A stretch of DNA of 64,000 nucleotides, from NCBI GenBank assembly GCA_001606155.1, contig LODT01000029.1:868001-932000 (forward strand). Direction: 5' to 3'. The stretch's first letter is position 1, and the number at the start of each line of letters is the position of its first letter. The notes under the pieces were generated by a model that was not told where the DNA came from, did not search any database, and worked only from the letters and a program-made list of their open reading frames with translations. This DNA is from Tieghemostelium lacteum. Lineage: Eukaryota; Evosea; Eumycetozoa; Dictyosteliales; Raperosteliaceae. Position numbers and translations under genes: made by a program. Positions 31,808 through 44,800 of the stretch are shown piece after piece.

Positions 31808-33384
31808 GCTTGTGGTTGACCTTGTGGTTGACTTTGTGGTTGACCTTGTGGTTGAGCTTGCTGTGCCTGTTGTGCTTGTGGTTTTACTTGTGGTTGAACT
31901 TGTTGTTGTTGTGATTGATTTTGGTGTTCATTAAAATTAGATTGTGGAATTGGTTCCATTGTGATATCTCTTGAAGCATTGAGAATTTTATCCCAATATT
32001 GTTTTGAAGTTATTTTCCTTGATTGTCTTCTTTTTGCAAAGCTTGAAGAAACTCTGTTATAGTGCTTTGGGAGCTCTATTGAACTAGACGAGCATTCTGA
32101 TTTTGGAGATGGTCTAACCTTTCTCTTTGACAAGTATTCTGCCAACATTATACATCTGTATTCGTTTAATTGATGTAGAAGATATTCAGTATCATCCTCT
32201 GGAATTGGTTCAGGTATAGGTGCACCTGATGTTGAATTATAATTTTCACCAACCAAAGCTGTGTTGGTTGCTGTATCTACACTTTCAGAGGTATTATTAT
32301 TGCTGTTGGAAGTTGTTTGATTTTCTAAAATAACATTATTATTATTGTTGTTGTTATATGCTTCTGAGATTGATGCTGATGGTGTGACACAGGATGGTAT
32401 CTGTGATGTACTGTCATCATTAGTGGTAGTTGTGGAATTTGAAGAATTAATATTAATATGATTATTATTATCATTAATATTGTTGCAACAGGTTAAAGTT
32501 GCTTGAGGTTCTGAAGAAATATTATTAATATTAGCATTCTCAGAGAATGATGCAAAAGTGATAGTAGATTGATCTATTGTTTCTTCTGATGAAGTTTCAT
32601 CAGTTGTTGTATTAGAATTGTTAATATTGTTATCATTAATAACATTATTATAATTATCGCTACTACTAGAAGCAGCTTGATTTTCTGAAATAGAATTATT
32701 ATTATGAGCATCAGAGTTTGATGCTTGAGGTGTGATGTTAAATTGGACAACTGTTACCTCAGATAAACTATCATTATTATTGGTTGTTGTTTTATTCTTT
32801 TTGTTGTTGTTGATATTAGTTTTTTGATCATTTTGATCACTATTATTTAAAACAATCTCTAAATTGTTTGAAACCTCTAGAGAGGATGTCGAGGTATTTG
32901 AATCAACCTCATCACTTTGAGGTGGCTGAGATTCATTTGAATCAATATTATTGCTATCAGTAACATTAAGATGTGAGTTACTGTTCTTATTATTATTAGT
33001 TATAGCATTATTTTCGCTATTTCTATTAGCCATGTTCTGCATGGCAATTTTCAAATTGGATATTTCATCATCCTTATCTATAATTTGGTCACTGTGAAAC
33101 TGAATCAACTTTTTCAGCTGGATGATTTGTTGGTGGTCATCTACAAGTAGCTCATTCAGCTCCCACTCTTGGTTTTTGATCTTTTCTTTATAGGCCCTTT
33201 GGATTGTTTTCTTTTCAGTCATAAGAATATCGGATGTGTGATTGGAAGCATCAAGCTGTTTCAGAAGTTGATTTACCATTGAATCCAGGAAAGAATTGTA
33301 GTTTTGTAATCTTTCGATTTTGTTTACCAACATAAGCTTTTCAGTTTGTTCATTGTTGTGAGTGAAGTTGAATTCAGAACTCAT
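31294..33384 (-). CDS. Poly-Gln coiled-coil protein with a conserved-looking C-terminal domain
   Basis: 696 aa, single exon. Residues 10-120 are a coiled coil (KLMLVNKIERLQNYNSFL, QIIQLKKLIQF). A long Asn/Ser/Thr low-complexity region follows with recurring short motifs (SISEAYNNN, SENQAASSS, ENQTTSNS) that look like diverged internal repeats. A poly-Gln tract of about 26 lies near 31731-31807, flanked by Gln-Pro-Gln-Ala repeats. The C-terminal 130 residues look globular: LRYIQRNLENIIDRI, MMYDFIMVYLQGHLERYRVL, RVYRLVDYNLESYVVLLRVG. I do not recognise this domain. It is divergent with mcm3, 695 bp away. Confidence 0.72.
31731..31807. repeat. GTT/CAA trinucleotide repeat (poly-Gln)
   Basis: About 25 uninterrupted GTT triplets on plus, CAA-type codons on minus, coding for poly-Gln in the coiled-coil protein. 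Likely length-variable. Confidence 0.9.
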
Positions 33385-34079
33385 TATTGTATTGAAAAGT
33401 TTAATGAAGGGATAAAGGATTAAATAGATAAATTAAGTTTAATTTGATTTTAAATACAGAAATAATTGGTTGTGTTTGTAAATAATTATCAGTGGGAAAA
33501 AAACGAAAAAAAAAAAAAGAATTTATTGAAATACCTAACTTCAATTGGGGTGGGAGTAATACCTATTACTTTCTTCAAAATTTAATTCAGTTTTCATTTT
33601 AATTCTCCACAATTTTTTAACCCATGGTTTTTTGGAATTTTTAAAAAAAAAATAAAAAAGGGAATTGAAATAATGGTTTAGGATTTAATTATAAATTAAT
33701 CATTAAAGACTAAGTAGTTATTTTTTATTTTATAAGTAAAGTTCACATTCAAAGAAAATCAAGGATACAAGTGTTTTAAAGAGATACATAAACTAACAAA
33801 CCCATATTCAAATAATCTTCATAAAGTTTTATAGTTATTTAGTAATGTTTTGGGTGCAATAACTACTGAACAATGAGATAATTGTAATGAACTGAATTTT
33901 ATAGTAATAATATAAAAACAATAAATAAAGTTGTCAATAGATAATTGCGCCAAAAAAAAAATTTTTTTTGTTTTTAATTTTACATTTGATCGATTATTGG
34001 AAATTCTATTTTTTGTATATCTGTCAAGATTAATCTTTAATGAATATTTATAATAGATATTACAAAAGAATATTAAAAA
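33385..34079. promoter_or_regulatory. Divergent promoter region upstream of mcm3
   Basis: 695 bp between the poly-Gln protein gene (minus) and mcm3 (plus). AT-rich with A and T runs at about 33499-33513 and 33952-33970. GCGCC at about 33947 is an isolated GC-rich spot that could belong to an E2F-like site (TTGCGCCA...), known to control MCM genes in other eukaryotes; this is inference. No coding fragment or RNA gene is seen. Confidence 0.4.
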
Positions 34080-36575
34080 ATGGATTATAAAATGACTGAA
34101 GATGTTGATATGAAATTGTGTCAGAGTGAATTTGCAGATTTTGTCAATAATGAAGAATCAGGATGTCATGACAAGATATTGGAACTCATTGACAATGTAG
34201 AATCAAAAAGAATTATAATCAGTATAGATCTCTTTAGAAATCTATCAAAAGAGTTATCTAAAAAGTATGATTGATAGATCTACAGTAATTACATGTAGTG
34301 GAACTAACTCTTGACCAATTTATTCACTAGATTTTTAAGTAAACCTATTATATATATGACACCATTTCAAGAACAGTTATCATCTATTGTGAAAATTGAA
34401 AGAAAAAAACAATTGGAGAAATTACAAGAGAGTACAGAGGACTTTGATAATGATGAATATAGGAAATTAAAAGAGAATGAAAATCTCATGTACTTTATAG
34501 GGTTTGAAGGAAGTTTTGGTAGATATCATGTGACTCCAAGAGGACTGAATGCATCATTTATTGGACATATGGTATGTGTTGAAGGTATTGTAACTAAATG
34601 TTCATTGGTGAGACCAAAGGTAATGAAATCAGTTCACTATTGTGAGATTACTAAACGTACTACCACTAGATCCTATACGGATGCCACATCAGATTCTGGG
34701 ATTTCCACGACTGCTTCCTATCCAACTAAAGACGAAATGGGTAATCCTCTAATGACTGAGTATGGTCAATGTGAGTATAAAGACTCCCAGATGATTTCCA
34801 TACAAGAGATGCCGGAACGTGCACCAGCAGGTCAGTTACCAAGATCTGTTGATATCCTACTAGATAATGATTTAGTGGATCTTGTTAAACCCGGTGACAG
34901 GGTACAAGTAGTTGGAATCTACAGAGCTATTCCCATGAATGGTCAAGGACAAGGTGGAAGTCAACAAACTAAATTCAGAACCATTTTAATTTGCAATTCC
35001 ATAAAATTACTATCCAAGGAAGTTAGTGGTCCGGAAATTGGTGAAATTGATTTAAAAAACATAAAATCTTTTGCCAAAAGAGAAGATTGTTTTGATCTCA
35101 TTGCATCTTCGTTGGCACCTTCAATCTACGGTCATGAATATATCAAAAAAAGTCTACTACTGTTGTTGCTGGGAGGTGTAGAACAAAACCTTCAAAATGG
35201 TACACATCTCAGAGGTGATATCAATCTTTTAATGGTTGGAGATCCTTCGACTGCAAAATCTCAACTTTTGAGATTTGTGCTAAATATAGCACCATTGGCT
35301 ATCAATACAACTGGTAGAGGGTCTTCAGGTGTTGGTTTGACTGCTGCTGTCACAAGTGACTCTGAAACTGGTGAAAGACGTCTGGAGGCTGGTGCAATGG
35401 TTCTGGCAGACCGTGGAATAGTGTGTATCGATGAATTTGATAAAATGTCACATGATGACAGAGTTGCTATACATGAGGTTATGGAACAGCAAACGGTCAC
35501 CATTTCCAAAGCTGGTATTCATGCGTCTTTAAATGCACGTTGTTCAGTCGTTGCCGCTGCCAATCCAATCTATGGACAGTATAATAGATATAAAAAACCA
35601 CACGATAATATTGGTCTGCCTGATTCCTTACTTTCTAGATTTGATTTACTATTTATTGTCCTTGATAACACCAATGCCGATCATGATAGATCTATCAGTG
35701 AACATGTCCTTCGTATGCATATGTATCGTCAACCAGGTACAGATTCCTCATCTTCCATTCAAGTCGAACAAATTTCAGTTCTTGGAGGTGAGCTAGAGAC
35801 CCTCGAGGCTAAACCATCGGATATTGATGTACCGGTATTCCAAAAGTTTGATAAACTTCTCCACGGTTCCATGCGTGATCACCACAAAGAAATAGTGGCT
35901 GTACCCTTCATTCAAAAGTACATTTACTATGCCAAGAGCAGAGTTAAGCCTAACCTCTCTCAAGATGCTGTTGAGTTTATTGTAGAATCATTTACTGAAC
36001 TTCGGTCCAAAGAAGAAGATAAAACACTTCCAATTACAACTAGAACTTTGGAAACTATGATTCGTCTCTCACAGGCCCATGCCAAGTGCAGACTATCATT
36101 TACAGTCGATAAAAGAGATGCTGAAATTGCATTAGAAATCATGAACTTTGCTCTCTTTAATGAAGCAAAACCACATGCTAAACCAATTCCACCTCCAAAT
36201 CTCTCAAAATCAGATGCAACAGATGAAGATAAGAAACCTGTTGGTTCAAATAAAAGAAAAACCCTCTCAGCCAGTAATAATGATAATGAAACCACCAAAA
36301 AGAAATTATCCAATCCCAAAAAGAAATCAAGAGATGATCCAATGGATCAAAGTGAAAGTGAAGGTGAAGAAGCTGATCTTAATGATGATAGCTTTGTCTC
36401 TGATGATGAACAAAGACAATCTGAAGATGAACACGAAGAAAAAGAAGAAGAGGAAGAAGAAGATAAATCACATAAAAAGAGGAAAACATCTGATAAGAAT
36501 AATACTACAATAACTAAAATCAAGTCAAAAACAGCTCCAAAACCTAATACTGATAATAATAATATTAATAATAAT

Positions 36576-36607
<32 letters not shown>

Positions 36608-36848
36608 GAATGATAAAAAAGATGTTGTAAAACTAAGTGATAAACAAGTTAAAGAATTTGCACAAGAGTTAAATAGAAATATAGGTAGACATTCTGGTAA
36701 ATTAGAAATGAGTAATATTTATACAGTTTTGAAAGACAAGTATCAGAAAGAACAGATTGATTTATATCTACAACAACAGTTTATTAAATCTAAATTTTAT
36801 ATAGGTGGTGATGGATGTATAAGGTTATTATCCAGTTCTCAGAAATAA
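34080..36848 (+). CDS. mcm3: DNA replication licensing factor MCM3
   Basis: Exons 34080-34264 and 34331-36848 (66-bp intron) give 900 aa. The join restores [13 protein letters not shown] in the register of yeast and human MCM3. Other MCM3 features are [16 protein letters not shown], a degenerate zinc region, Walker [32 protein letters not shown] (Walker B) and [10 protein letters not shown] with the arginine finger. After the AAA+ core comes an acidic Lys/Glu/Asp linker with a basic KKRK and a poly-Asn run. A C-terminal winged-helix segment closes the protein ([18 protein letters not shown]). MCM3 is one of six subunits of the replicative helicase MCM2-7. All catalytic motifs are intact. Confidence 0.96.
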
Positions 36849-37931
36849 AATCAAATTTCCCTTGTTGTTATTATATTATATTATTTATTATAAATTATTT
36901 CTGGAATGATTAGTGACATCACAACTTCATTTTTTTTTTTTTGTTTGGAATAAAAATATCTGAGCCATCTTATGATCAACAACAAATAAATTAAAATGAT
37001 TTTTTATATTTTTCGTTTTTTTGGATTTGCTTATAGTCAAAACATTAAAAAATTCTTTTATTATTTTAAAAAATCAAAAAAAAAAAAAATCAAAAAAAAA
37101 CTATCTCTTCACCTTCACTCTTTTTCATTATAACTACTATATATATACTCTCTCCACTTTACTAATCAAATCCTTTCAAATATTAATATTAATTATTTTT
37201 ATTTTTATTTTTCTTTTCAAATAACCTCATTTATTTTATACATAATTAAAATATCCGAAAACCTTTTTAATTCATTATTTTTTTTTTTATTTATTAGAAC
37301 TCAACTAGTAAGTATAGTTATATATTCTATATACTTTCACACATGGTTTACAGCCCACAATTACCAATGTCTACACCTCACTCTTATCACTCGTTTTTTT
37401 TTAAGTTTTGTGTAAATCAAATTGTATTTTTATAAAAACAAAAAAAAAAAACAATGGTGTTTTACAATTGTGCCACTTCTTTATAATAGTATTGATCTTT
37501 TAAAGATATTAAGAGAGATTCAATGTTTCATTGGTTTTTCCTACATTTAACTTAAAGTAGTGGACCTTCTTTTTTTTATACCTAATTTTTTTTTTGTTTT
37601 TTTTTTTTTTTAAATTTTTTCATCACCCCACAAAAGACATCTTTTATTTATTCAATTATTAACCAAAGCTTTATTTACTTTTAGGAAAATAATTTCAATT
37701 TTTTAGTAAATAACCATTTTATTTTTACACTTTTTTAGATCAATAACCAAAACCCTATACACAACTTTTTTTTTACAGATTCAAATTTGGTATGTTTTTC
37801 TAAAACGAGCGCTCGAACCTCTCATTTTTATCCTATTTTTTTTTTTTTTTATTTTTTTTACACTTTGTGAAATTCTAACAAGTTTCATTTTAAACCAACG
37901 TGAACTATAAATAGTTTTTATATATTCAAAA
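36849..37931. other. Long intergenic region, possible spliced 5' leader of eIF4E
   Basis: 1083 bp, the longest gene-free stretch, with many T runs. It contains intron-like signals: donor GTAAGT at 37308 and acceptor TTTTACAG ending at 37778, then a short piece with another GTATGT donor at 37789. These could mark non-coding 5' exons of eIF4E. No coding frame of note and no known RNA gene is seen. Confidence 0.4.
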
Positions 37932-38660
37932 ATGACAACAACAACTAAAGATAAAGATGTAGAATGCTTAGTTGAACCTACATCCAGCCTCTCAATTTCA
38001 GATAAATCATCTGAAAATGTATCATCAAAAACACAACAACAACCAATTAATAATAATAGCAATACAGAAACACAAGACACAGAAGACACAGAAGAACAAA
38101 CAGAGTTAAATGACAATTTAATTAAACATCCACTACAGAATAGATGGTCACTTTGGTATGACTATAGAGGTGGAAAGATAGATAAAGATAATTGGGCAGA
38201 TTCATTAAAGAGAATTATTAGTTTTGATACTGTAGAAGATTTTTGGTGTGTTTTTAATAATCTTCCAGGAGTAGTAAATCTCAAGACCGGTTCCTCCTAT
38301 CATTTGTTTAAGGACGATATTGAACCTAAATGGGAACATACTAGTAATATCAAAGGTGGTAAATGGGTTGCAGTACTCAAGGACAAGTCAATCAATGACA
38401 AGTTATGGTTACAAACTGTCATGGCTTGTGTAGGTGAAACTTTTGACTCTGGTGATGAAATTTGTGGTATCGTTTATAATGCTCGTTCCTCTGGTGACAA
38501 AATATCTGTTTGGACTAAATCATGTAATGAAAAATCCTCGAAAGAAATTGGTTTCTCTTTTAAAAATATTCTGGAAACTCACCAAACTGTCTCCTTTTTC
38601 TCTCACGAAGATGCAATGAGATCTACCACTAAAAGTGTTAGAAGTTTATATGATATTTAA
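37932..38660 (+). CDS. eif4e: Translation initiation factor eIF4E
   Basis: 242 aa, single exon. After a Ser/Thr/Glu-rich N-terminal tail of about 65 residues the eIF4E core begins with HPLQNRWSLWYDYR. It continues with VEDFWCVFNNL and EPKWEHTSNIKGGKWVAVL, which holds the cap-stacking Trp and the Glu that contacts m7G. WLQTVMACVGETFDSGDEICG and a final ISVWTKSCNEKS follow. Both cap-sandwich tryptophans are present, so it should bind the mRNA cap and recruit eIF4G. The length fits the class I family. The ATG at 37932 lies in an AAAA context. Confidence 0.95.
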   Translation: MTTTTKDKDVECLVEPTSSLSISDKSSENVSSKTQQQPINNNSNTETQDTEDTEEQTELNDNLIKHPLQNRWSLWYDYRGGKIDKDNWADSLKRIISFDTVEDFWCVFNNLPGVVNLKTGSSYHLFKDDIEPKWEHTSNIKGGKWVAVLKDKSINDKLWLQTVMACVGETFDSGDEICGIVYNARSSGDKISVWTKSCNEKSSKEIGFSFKNILETHQTVSFFSHEDAMRSTTKSVRSLYDI

Positions 38661-39161
38661 ATATAATCATGTTTTATTAATAACTAAAAATTATAATCTC
38701 CCAACTCCCCCAATCTTTCATTCCCACAATACCCTCTTTACAATCAATGATAATATTAATAACAACAATCTCTCATCCCTCCCCTCAATCCCTCTATTAC
38801 ATCTTCAATCCCTTCTCTAAATACCATCCAATCTAGATATGAATTCAACTCTTATATAATACAAGTTCATCCATGATCATGGTCATTGATCCAATTGGGA
38901 TTAAATAACAAAATATTCCCAATACTATTATACTTTTAAATATAATTCTCAAAACAAACGAACTCAAACCTACAACAAACTAATAAAAAATATCAAAAAA
39001 AAATTTTAAAAAAAATCTTTGAATAATTAGTTGGTTCATTTTATTTGAATTAAATTGATTGCCTTTTTTTGATTAATTTTAAACAATTATTATTTTTTAT
39101 TTTTAACTTTTTTTTTTTTCATTGTGTGTTAATTTATGTTGTATTACAAGTTTTTATAGAA
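38661..39161. other. Intergenic, pyrimidine-rich
   Basis: 501 bp. The left half is unusually rich in C and T (ctcccaactcccccaatc), probably the eIF4E 3' region. The right half is T-rich promoter-like DNA. CATGATCATG forms a perfect 10-bp palindrome at about 38873-38882. No gene is seen. Confidence 0.45.
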
Positions 39162-41725
39162 ATGAATAATTATGATAAAATTATAGAGTTTAATAGAAAT
39201 AGAAATAGTGTTTTGGTGGACAAGAGTACAATCAATGAGAGTGAATTCAAAAATGTGGAAACTATTGAATTCATTCTACAGACAATCAGAGAAAAGAACT
39301 TAGATAGCTGTGATGAGATTTTAGAGTTTCAAGAAAAGTCATTGGCATTGACTGCCATTTTATGTAACCTCTTTAAAGAGGATCCTAAATTGGTTATTGG
39401 TCATTTATCATTGTATTTTGATATCATTAGTCAAATGCTATCAGAACAATCAAAACCACAGGAAAATGATCCAAAATATCAAATACATAATGCTATTTCT
39501 CTGACTTTACTAGGAACAGTTTGTCTATTAATTCCATCCAACAAGGATCTTTTAGAGAAATCACTTCCACATCTTATCAATTGTGCACAATATAAGAATC
39601 CACAAACTCAATCCATCATCTACTCTATTTTATCTTCTGAGATTATAAATCAACCAAAATTACTTTCAAATTTTGTAAATGAATTAATTCATGTATGTAC
39701 TTTAGTCCTTTCACAAAGATAGTAAGCATTCTAATTGATATGAAATAGTTTTCAAAGAATTATAGCTCTACAAGTTTTTCAATATTATCAAGTTTATATC
39801 AATATAATAGTAAGGATTTTGATGATAATCTACCTATTTTAATTGAAAGTTTTAAAGAGACAGATAATAGAATTGGTATATTATCAATAATCACAGAGAT
39901 TGCTAAACACAAACCAGATTTGGTGATACCTTACCTGAATAATACTTTAAAAGAGTACTGTTTTCAACAGGTATCTTTGATTAGTCAGTTTACAGTGATT
40001 GTAAAGACGATATCCTATAGATACCCATTTGCAATATCACCATTGATTGATGATATGATTAAGGCTTTGGACAGTAGTTCAGATACAAAATACTCTTTAC
40101 CTGAGTTTATTGGAATGTGTGCTAGTGATAAGACAAAAGTTGCTTTTGATTGTCTGATGAATCTTCTTAATAAAGAAGAACAGTTGTCACCACCAGATTC
40201 CAATGTCATTGTTTCAACTCTAAGAGGTTTGAAAAACATTCAAAAAACCAGTCCAACTTTAATGCTGAACCCACAGGTTTTCTCCAATTTTCAAAATTCT
40301 GATAAATTTGGAGGAAATGAATCTATTGCTTCTATATCTCAGAATATAATTGAAGATATCACTAAAGTTCAATCAGAGAGTAAAGATAAGAAATCACCAG
40401 ATACAACATCACTTTTACCACTACTTCCCAGTGATGAGTCATTACAGACGAATATCGTTGATAAAGGTATTCAACATCAACAGGAACTCTCTCAACTATC
40501 AAAAGACAAACAACAACAATATATATTAAATAACTGTTTATCACTTATTGTAGATTCACTCCAACTCTTTATTCTACCAACCTCATCTAATATTGTAGAT
40601 GATAAGATACTTCAATTAAATTTCACAGTTGCCAGTTTTAGATTTACATTAAATCTATCATTATCCAATTACAATAGTAACAATATTACAACTTGGTTAA
40701 TGTTAAATTCATACCAACAATATTTAAACTTACCAATGTTTATAACAACAAATAGTACTTTAATTATTAAAGATCATATCAATTCTGAAGTTGATAAACA
40801 ACAACAAGATCAACAAGAACAACAACAACAACAACAACAAAAACAGGAATCAATATTTTTAAATCTTAATGAAATTAAAAGTATACATTTACAAACTATG
40901 AAATTATTCCAAAGTAGTGCAATTACTAGTGAGAGTATAGATTCATCAAATGTATTTGATAATAATCTACTTTCACCATTACCTAATAATAATATAAATA
41001 AGAGTAATAGTAATAATCCAATAATTACCATTCAATCAATTGATGGTGAAGGTTCATCTTCTAATCAAGTACATAAATCGGATACATTATCTTCTATTAG
41101 TAGTATACAATCTGTTAGTACTTCAAAATCCTATGAAGGTGTACTTCATAAAAAAACAAAATATCTAGGAAGAAAAACAACTCAATTGTTTTCCTTGAAT
41201 GAACATGCACTAATTGGTAGTCCTTTACATCAAGTTGATGATACATCAAGTACCAATACTGTTACTTCTACTACTACCACTACAAGTTCCAGTAGTGCAG
41301 CTGCTTCTAAAAAGAATCCAATTAAAAACATGATAAAGAATACCAAAAACAAAAGAACTTGCATACCATACAGTGAGATTACTGAAATTGTAGAAGTAGA
41401 CCCAAAGAAAAAAGAACACTCATTTGTTATTTGTACTAAAAAAAGAAAATATCTATTGACAGCTCCTAATAGTCAAGAGCAGAAAATATGGATTGACCAA
41501 ATTCATCAGATGCTTGAAAAACAATCTATTGTAAATACACCACATTTAACAATTCCTCTAACTGAACAAGATGATTCCTCGTCCTCTGCCTCCACCATGA
41601 CCTCCACACCAACATCTCCACCAACTTCACCAAATATAAAATCATCATCACCACCAAACAAAAATTCAAATCTCAGAAAATTAAAGTTAACCATTTCACA
41701 ATATATTCACTATAAAAAGAAATAA
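39162..41725 (+). CDS. Melted/VEPH1-like protein: ARM-type helical repeats and C-terminal PH domain
   Basis: Exons 39162-39692 and 39749-41725 give 835 aa across a 56-bp intron (donor GTATGT after CAT, acceptor AATAG). Other candidate donors nearby would leave the frame closed. The N-terminal 450 residues are alpha-helical with ARM/HEAT-like hydrophobic spacing, as in melted and VEPH1, which link membranes to insulin/TOR-type signalling in animals. After Gln and Asn linkers a PH domain starts at SYEGVLHKKTKYLGRKTTQLFSL. It is interrupted by a Thr/Ser-rich loop and ends RKYLLTAPNSQEQKIWIDQIHQML. Family assignment rests on architecture and is moderate; the PH domain itself is clear. Confidence 0.72.
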
Positions 41726-41842
41726 ATCTATATAAACTCAGATTTCTTATAATTAATTAATTTTTTTTTATGATTTTTTTTTGGGCGGGAGAGTTCATTT
41801 ACAATATTTCCTCTCACTAGGGTTTAAATAGATCTTGGATAA

Positions 41843-44800
41843 ATGATAAAAGCTATTGATAAAGACTCTGTTCATAGAATTTGCAGTGGACAGGTAATTT
41901 TAGATTTATCAATAGCAGTTAAAGAGTTGATTGAAAATAGTTTAGATGCTAAGAGTAGTAGTATTGAAGTTCGATTAAAAGAGTATGGTGAGGAATCTAT
42001 AGAGGTTATAGATAATGGAATTGGTGTTGATCCTCCAAGTTTTAGTTTACTCACCAAGAAACATTATACATCAAAATTGGGTAATTTTGATGACCTTTTG
42101 ACATTACACACATTTGGATTTCGTGGAGAGGCATTGAGTTCATTATGTGCACTTTGTAATGTATCTATAACCACTAGATCTCAATCAGAGTCAATTGCAA
42201 CCAAACTTATATTTGATTCAGCTGGTATGATTACTTCACAGACATCGGTTGCTAGAGAAGTTGGTACAACCGTACAATTACAACAGTTATTTAAAAAGAT
42301 GCCAGTTAGGTATCAAGAGTTCAAAAGAAATATAAAAAAGGAGTTTATAAAGTTACAATCTATTTTACAATCCTATGCCTTGGTATCACTTCATTGTAGG
42401 ATATTAGCATATAATCAAGTTGGAAAAACACCAAGATCATGTATCTTATCGACTCCAGCTAGTAATTCATTGAGAGATAATGTAATTACAATTTATGGTA
42501 CCTCTGTAGCTCACAATCTAGATGAATTCACTGCAAAAGATAATTTATTTATAATCGAGGGTTTGATATCAAAAATTGGGTCAGGTCAAGGTTCTGGACA
42601 ATCCATATCATCTCAAACTCCAACTAAAGACACTAGCGGTAGTAATAGTATATCAAGAAGTTGCGCAGATAGACAATTTATATTCCTTAATAGTAGACCT
42701 ATAGATCTAGCAGCCTTGACAAAAATCATAAATTCACTCTACCAGAGTTTTTATAAAAAGTCTAGTTATCCAGTTGTGATATTGAATATAAAAACACCAA
42801 CGGATACCTATGATGTAAATGTTACACCTGATAAGAGAACTATTTTCTTTCATAATCAAAATCAACTACTTTCATTGGTAAAAGAAGCTCTAACTAAAAT
42901 GTGGGAGACATCTCAAACAATCTATAACCAAAATTCTATTGATCAATTCATGTTTGATCCTGATAAAAAGCCATCAGCATCACAATCCAAAACAACTACT
43001 ATTGCAAGTGCAAAAGTAACAGCGACATCTTCATCTTCACAACAATCAAAAATTAATGATTTTTCAAATATTTCAGTTATAACAAATAATAATAATAATA
43101 GTAACAATACTTCTAGTAGTAGTGCCAAAAGATTATTAGATTCTCTAATAGATCAACACAGTAAAATTACTGATGATGATCTTCACCCTTTAAAAAAATT
43201 CAAATTTTCAACCCCTCCTACTACTACCACTACCATTTCTACAAGTCAAAATATAAACGAAAATAGGGATAAATTAACAACTACAACCACTACAAGTCCA
43301 ACTGCTAGTAATTCATTAGTATCCGATATTATTAGTGGTACTAAAGTTAATGGCATTGATTTCAATGCATTAGAGGATAGTATTTTTGATGATCAACCAT
43401 ATGTTCAACCAAAAATCATAAGCAGCCCTACAAATAGTACAAATAGTACAACTAGTGTAGTTAGTGTTTCTAGTAAATCAGTAGATTCTCAAAGTTCCAT
43501 TAATAATAATAATATATCACCAAAAACTAAACTGACATTAAATTTAAAGTCTTCAAACACAAATATCAAAAACAATACCAATCCTAATCCCAATAATAAT
43601 AATAGTAAAAATGATAATATTAATAGTATTAGTATATTAGAAGATGAAGATTCATATATTCAACAAAAAGTAGTTGGTACCAATATATTAAATCAATTAA
43701 ATATACAGACTGATGATGCTGATAATCAAAGTGATCAGTCTATTACTCCAAAAACTACAACAACAACAAATAAGAATAATACTGTAAATATCAATAATCA
43801 AAAACAACAACAAGAAGACAAAATTCAAGTAAAAGAAGAAAAACCTTTAAATTCTAATGTTATGTCAATAGATGGTTTCCAACAAAAGAGTTCAAAGACA
43901 TTTGATATAACTATAAAGACAAATATAGATTTTATACGACAACAATATCTAAAGAGAAATGGTGTATATGAGGCTGAAACCTATAATCATATAATACCAA
44001 AATCAGTTACTGTAACTAATTTATTTAAGGATATTGATTTACAAACATCATTTATAACTGATGTAGATATAGATGATACTCCACAGTTACAATTGGTGTG
44101 TTGTGACAATGAAAACTCTTCACAATCTGAAATTCAAAAACAAGCAAGAAATTTTATTGGTTCTGTTGGTGGTATTTCAAGTGCAAGAGCTAGTAATACG
44201 AATCCACAACCTCAACAAGAAGTTGAAAAAGAACTATCATTGTTCTTTAAAAAAGACTATTTCAAGCGTATGGTTGTAATTGGTCAATTTAATCTTGGTT
44301 TTATAGTGGCAAAATTGGATGATGATTTTTTTATAATAGATCAACATGCTGCTGATGAAAAGTACAATTACGAAACACTTAAAAAGTCATTTGTACTAAA
44401 TTCTCAACCTCTGTTGGCACCAAATGCATTGAATTTGACGGTTGAAGATGAAATGGTTATATTAGAACACTTGGATATATTTAAAAAGAATGGATTTCAA
44501 TTTGAAATTAATCATGAAGCACCTCCAAGATCAAAAATTAAACTTACAGCATTACCATTTAGTAAAGGAACGGTATTTGGTATGAATGATGTCTATGAGA
44601 TGATATTCATTCTAAAAGATACGTCAACTGCCATACTCAATTCAATGGAATCACTTAGACTACCTAGAATTAACAGTTTATTGGCTTCAAGAGCATGTCG
44701 TAAATCAATTATGGTTGGTACTGCATTAACTACCCAACAAATGAAACAAGTCATTAATAATCTATCAACACTTGATAACCCTTGGTGTTGTCCTCATGGT

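Noticed and set aside
31692-31934. Open frames opposite the poly-Gln tract giving long Val or Leu runs
   Set aside because: They are antisense readings of a GTT/CAA repeat and show only repeat composition.
37021-37224. Lys/Phe/Ile-rich plus-strand frame
   Set aside because: Composition is that of A and T runs; no ATG-started protein-like segment.
38635-38820. Small plus-strand frame after eIF4E
   Set aside because: It overlaps the eIF4E end in another frame and its composition follows the pyrimidine-rich 3' region.
39069-39161. Upstream extension of the melted-like gene from a TTG
   Set aside because: The extension is T-run-derived Phe/Leu coding and the ATG at 39162 is in good context.
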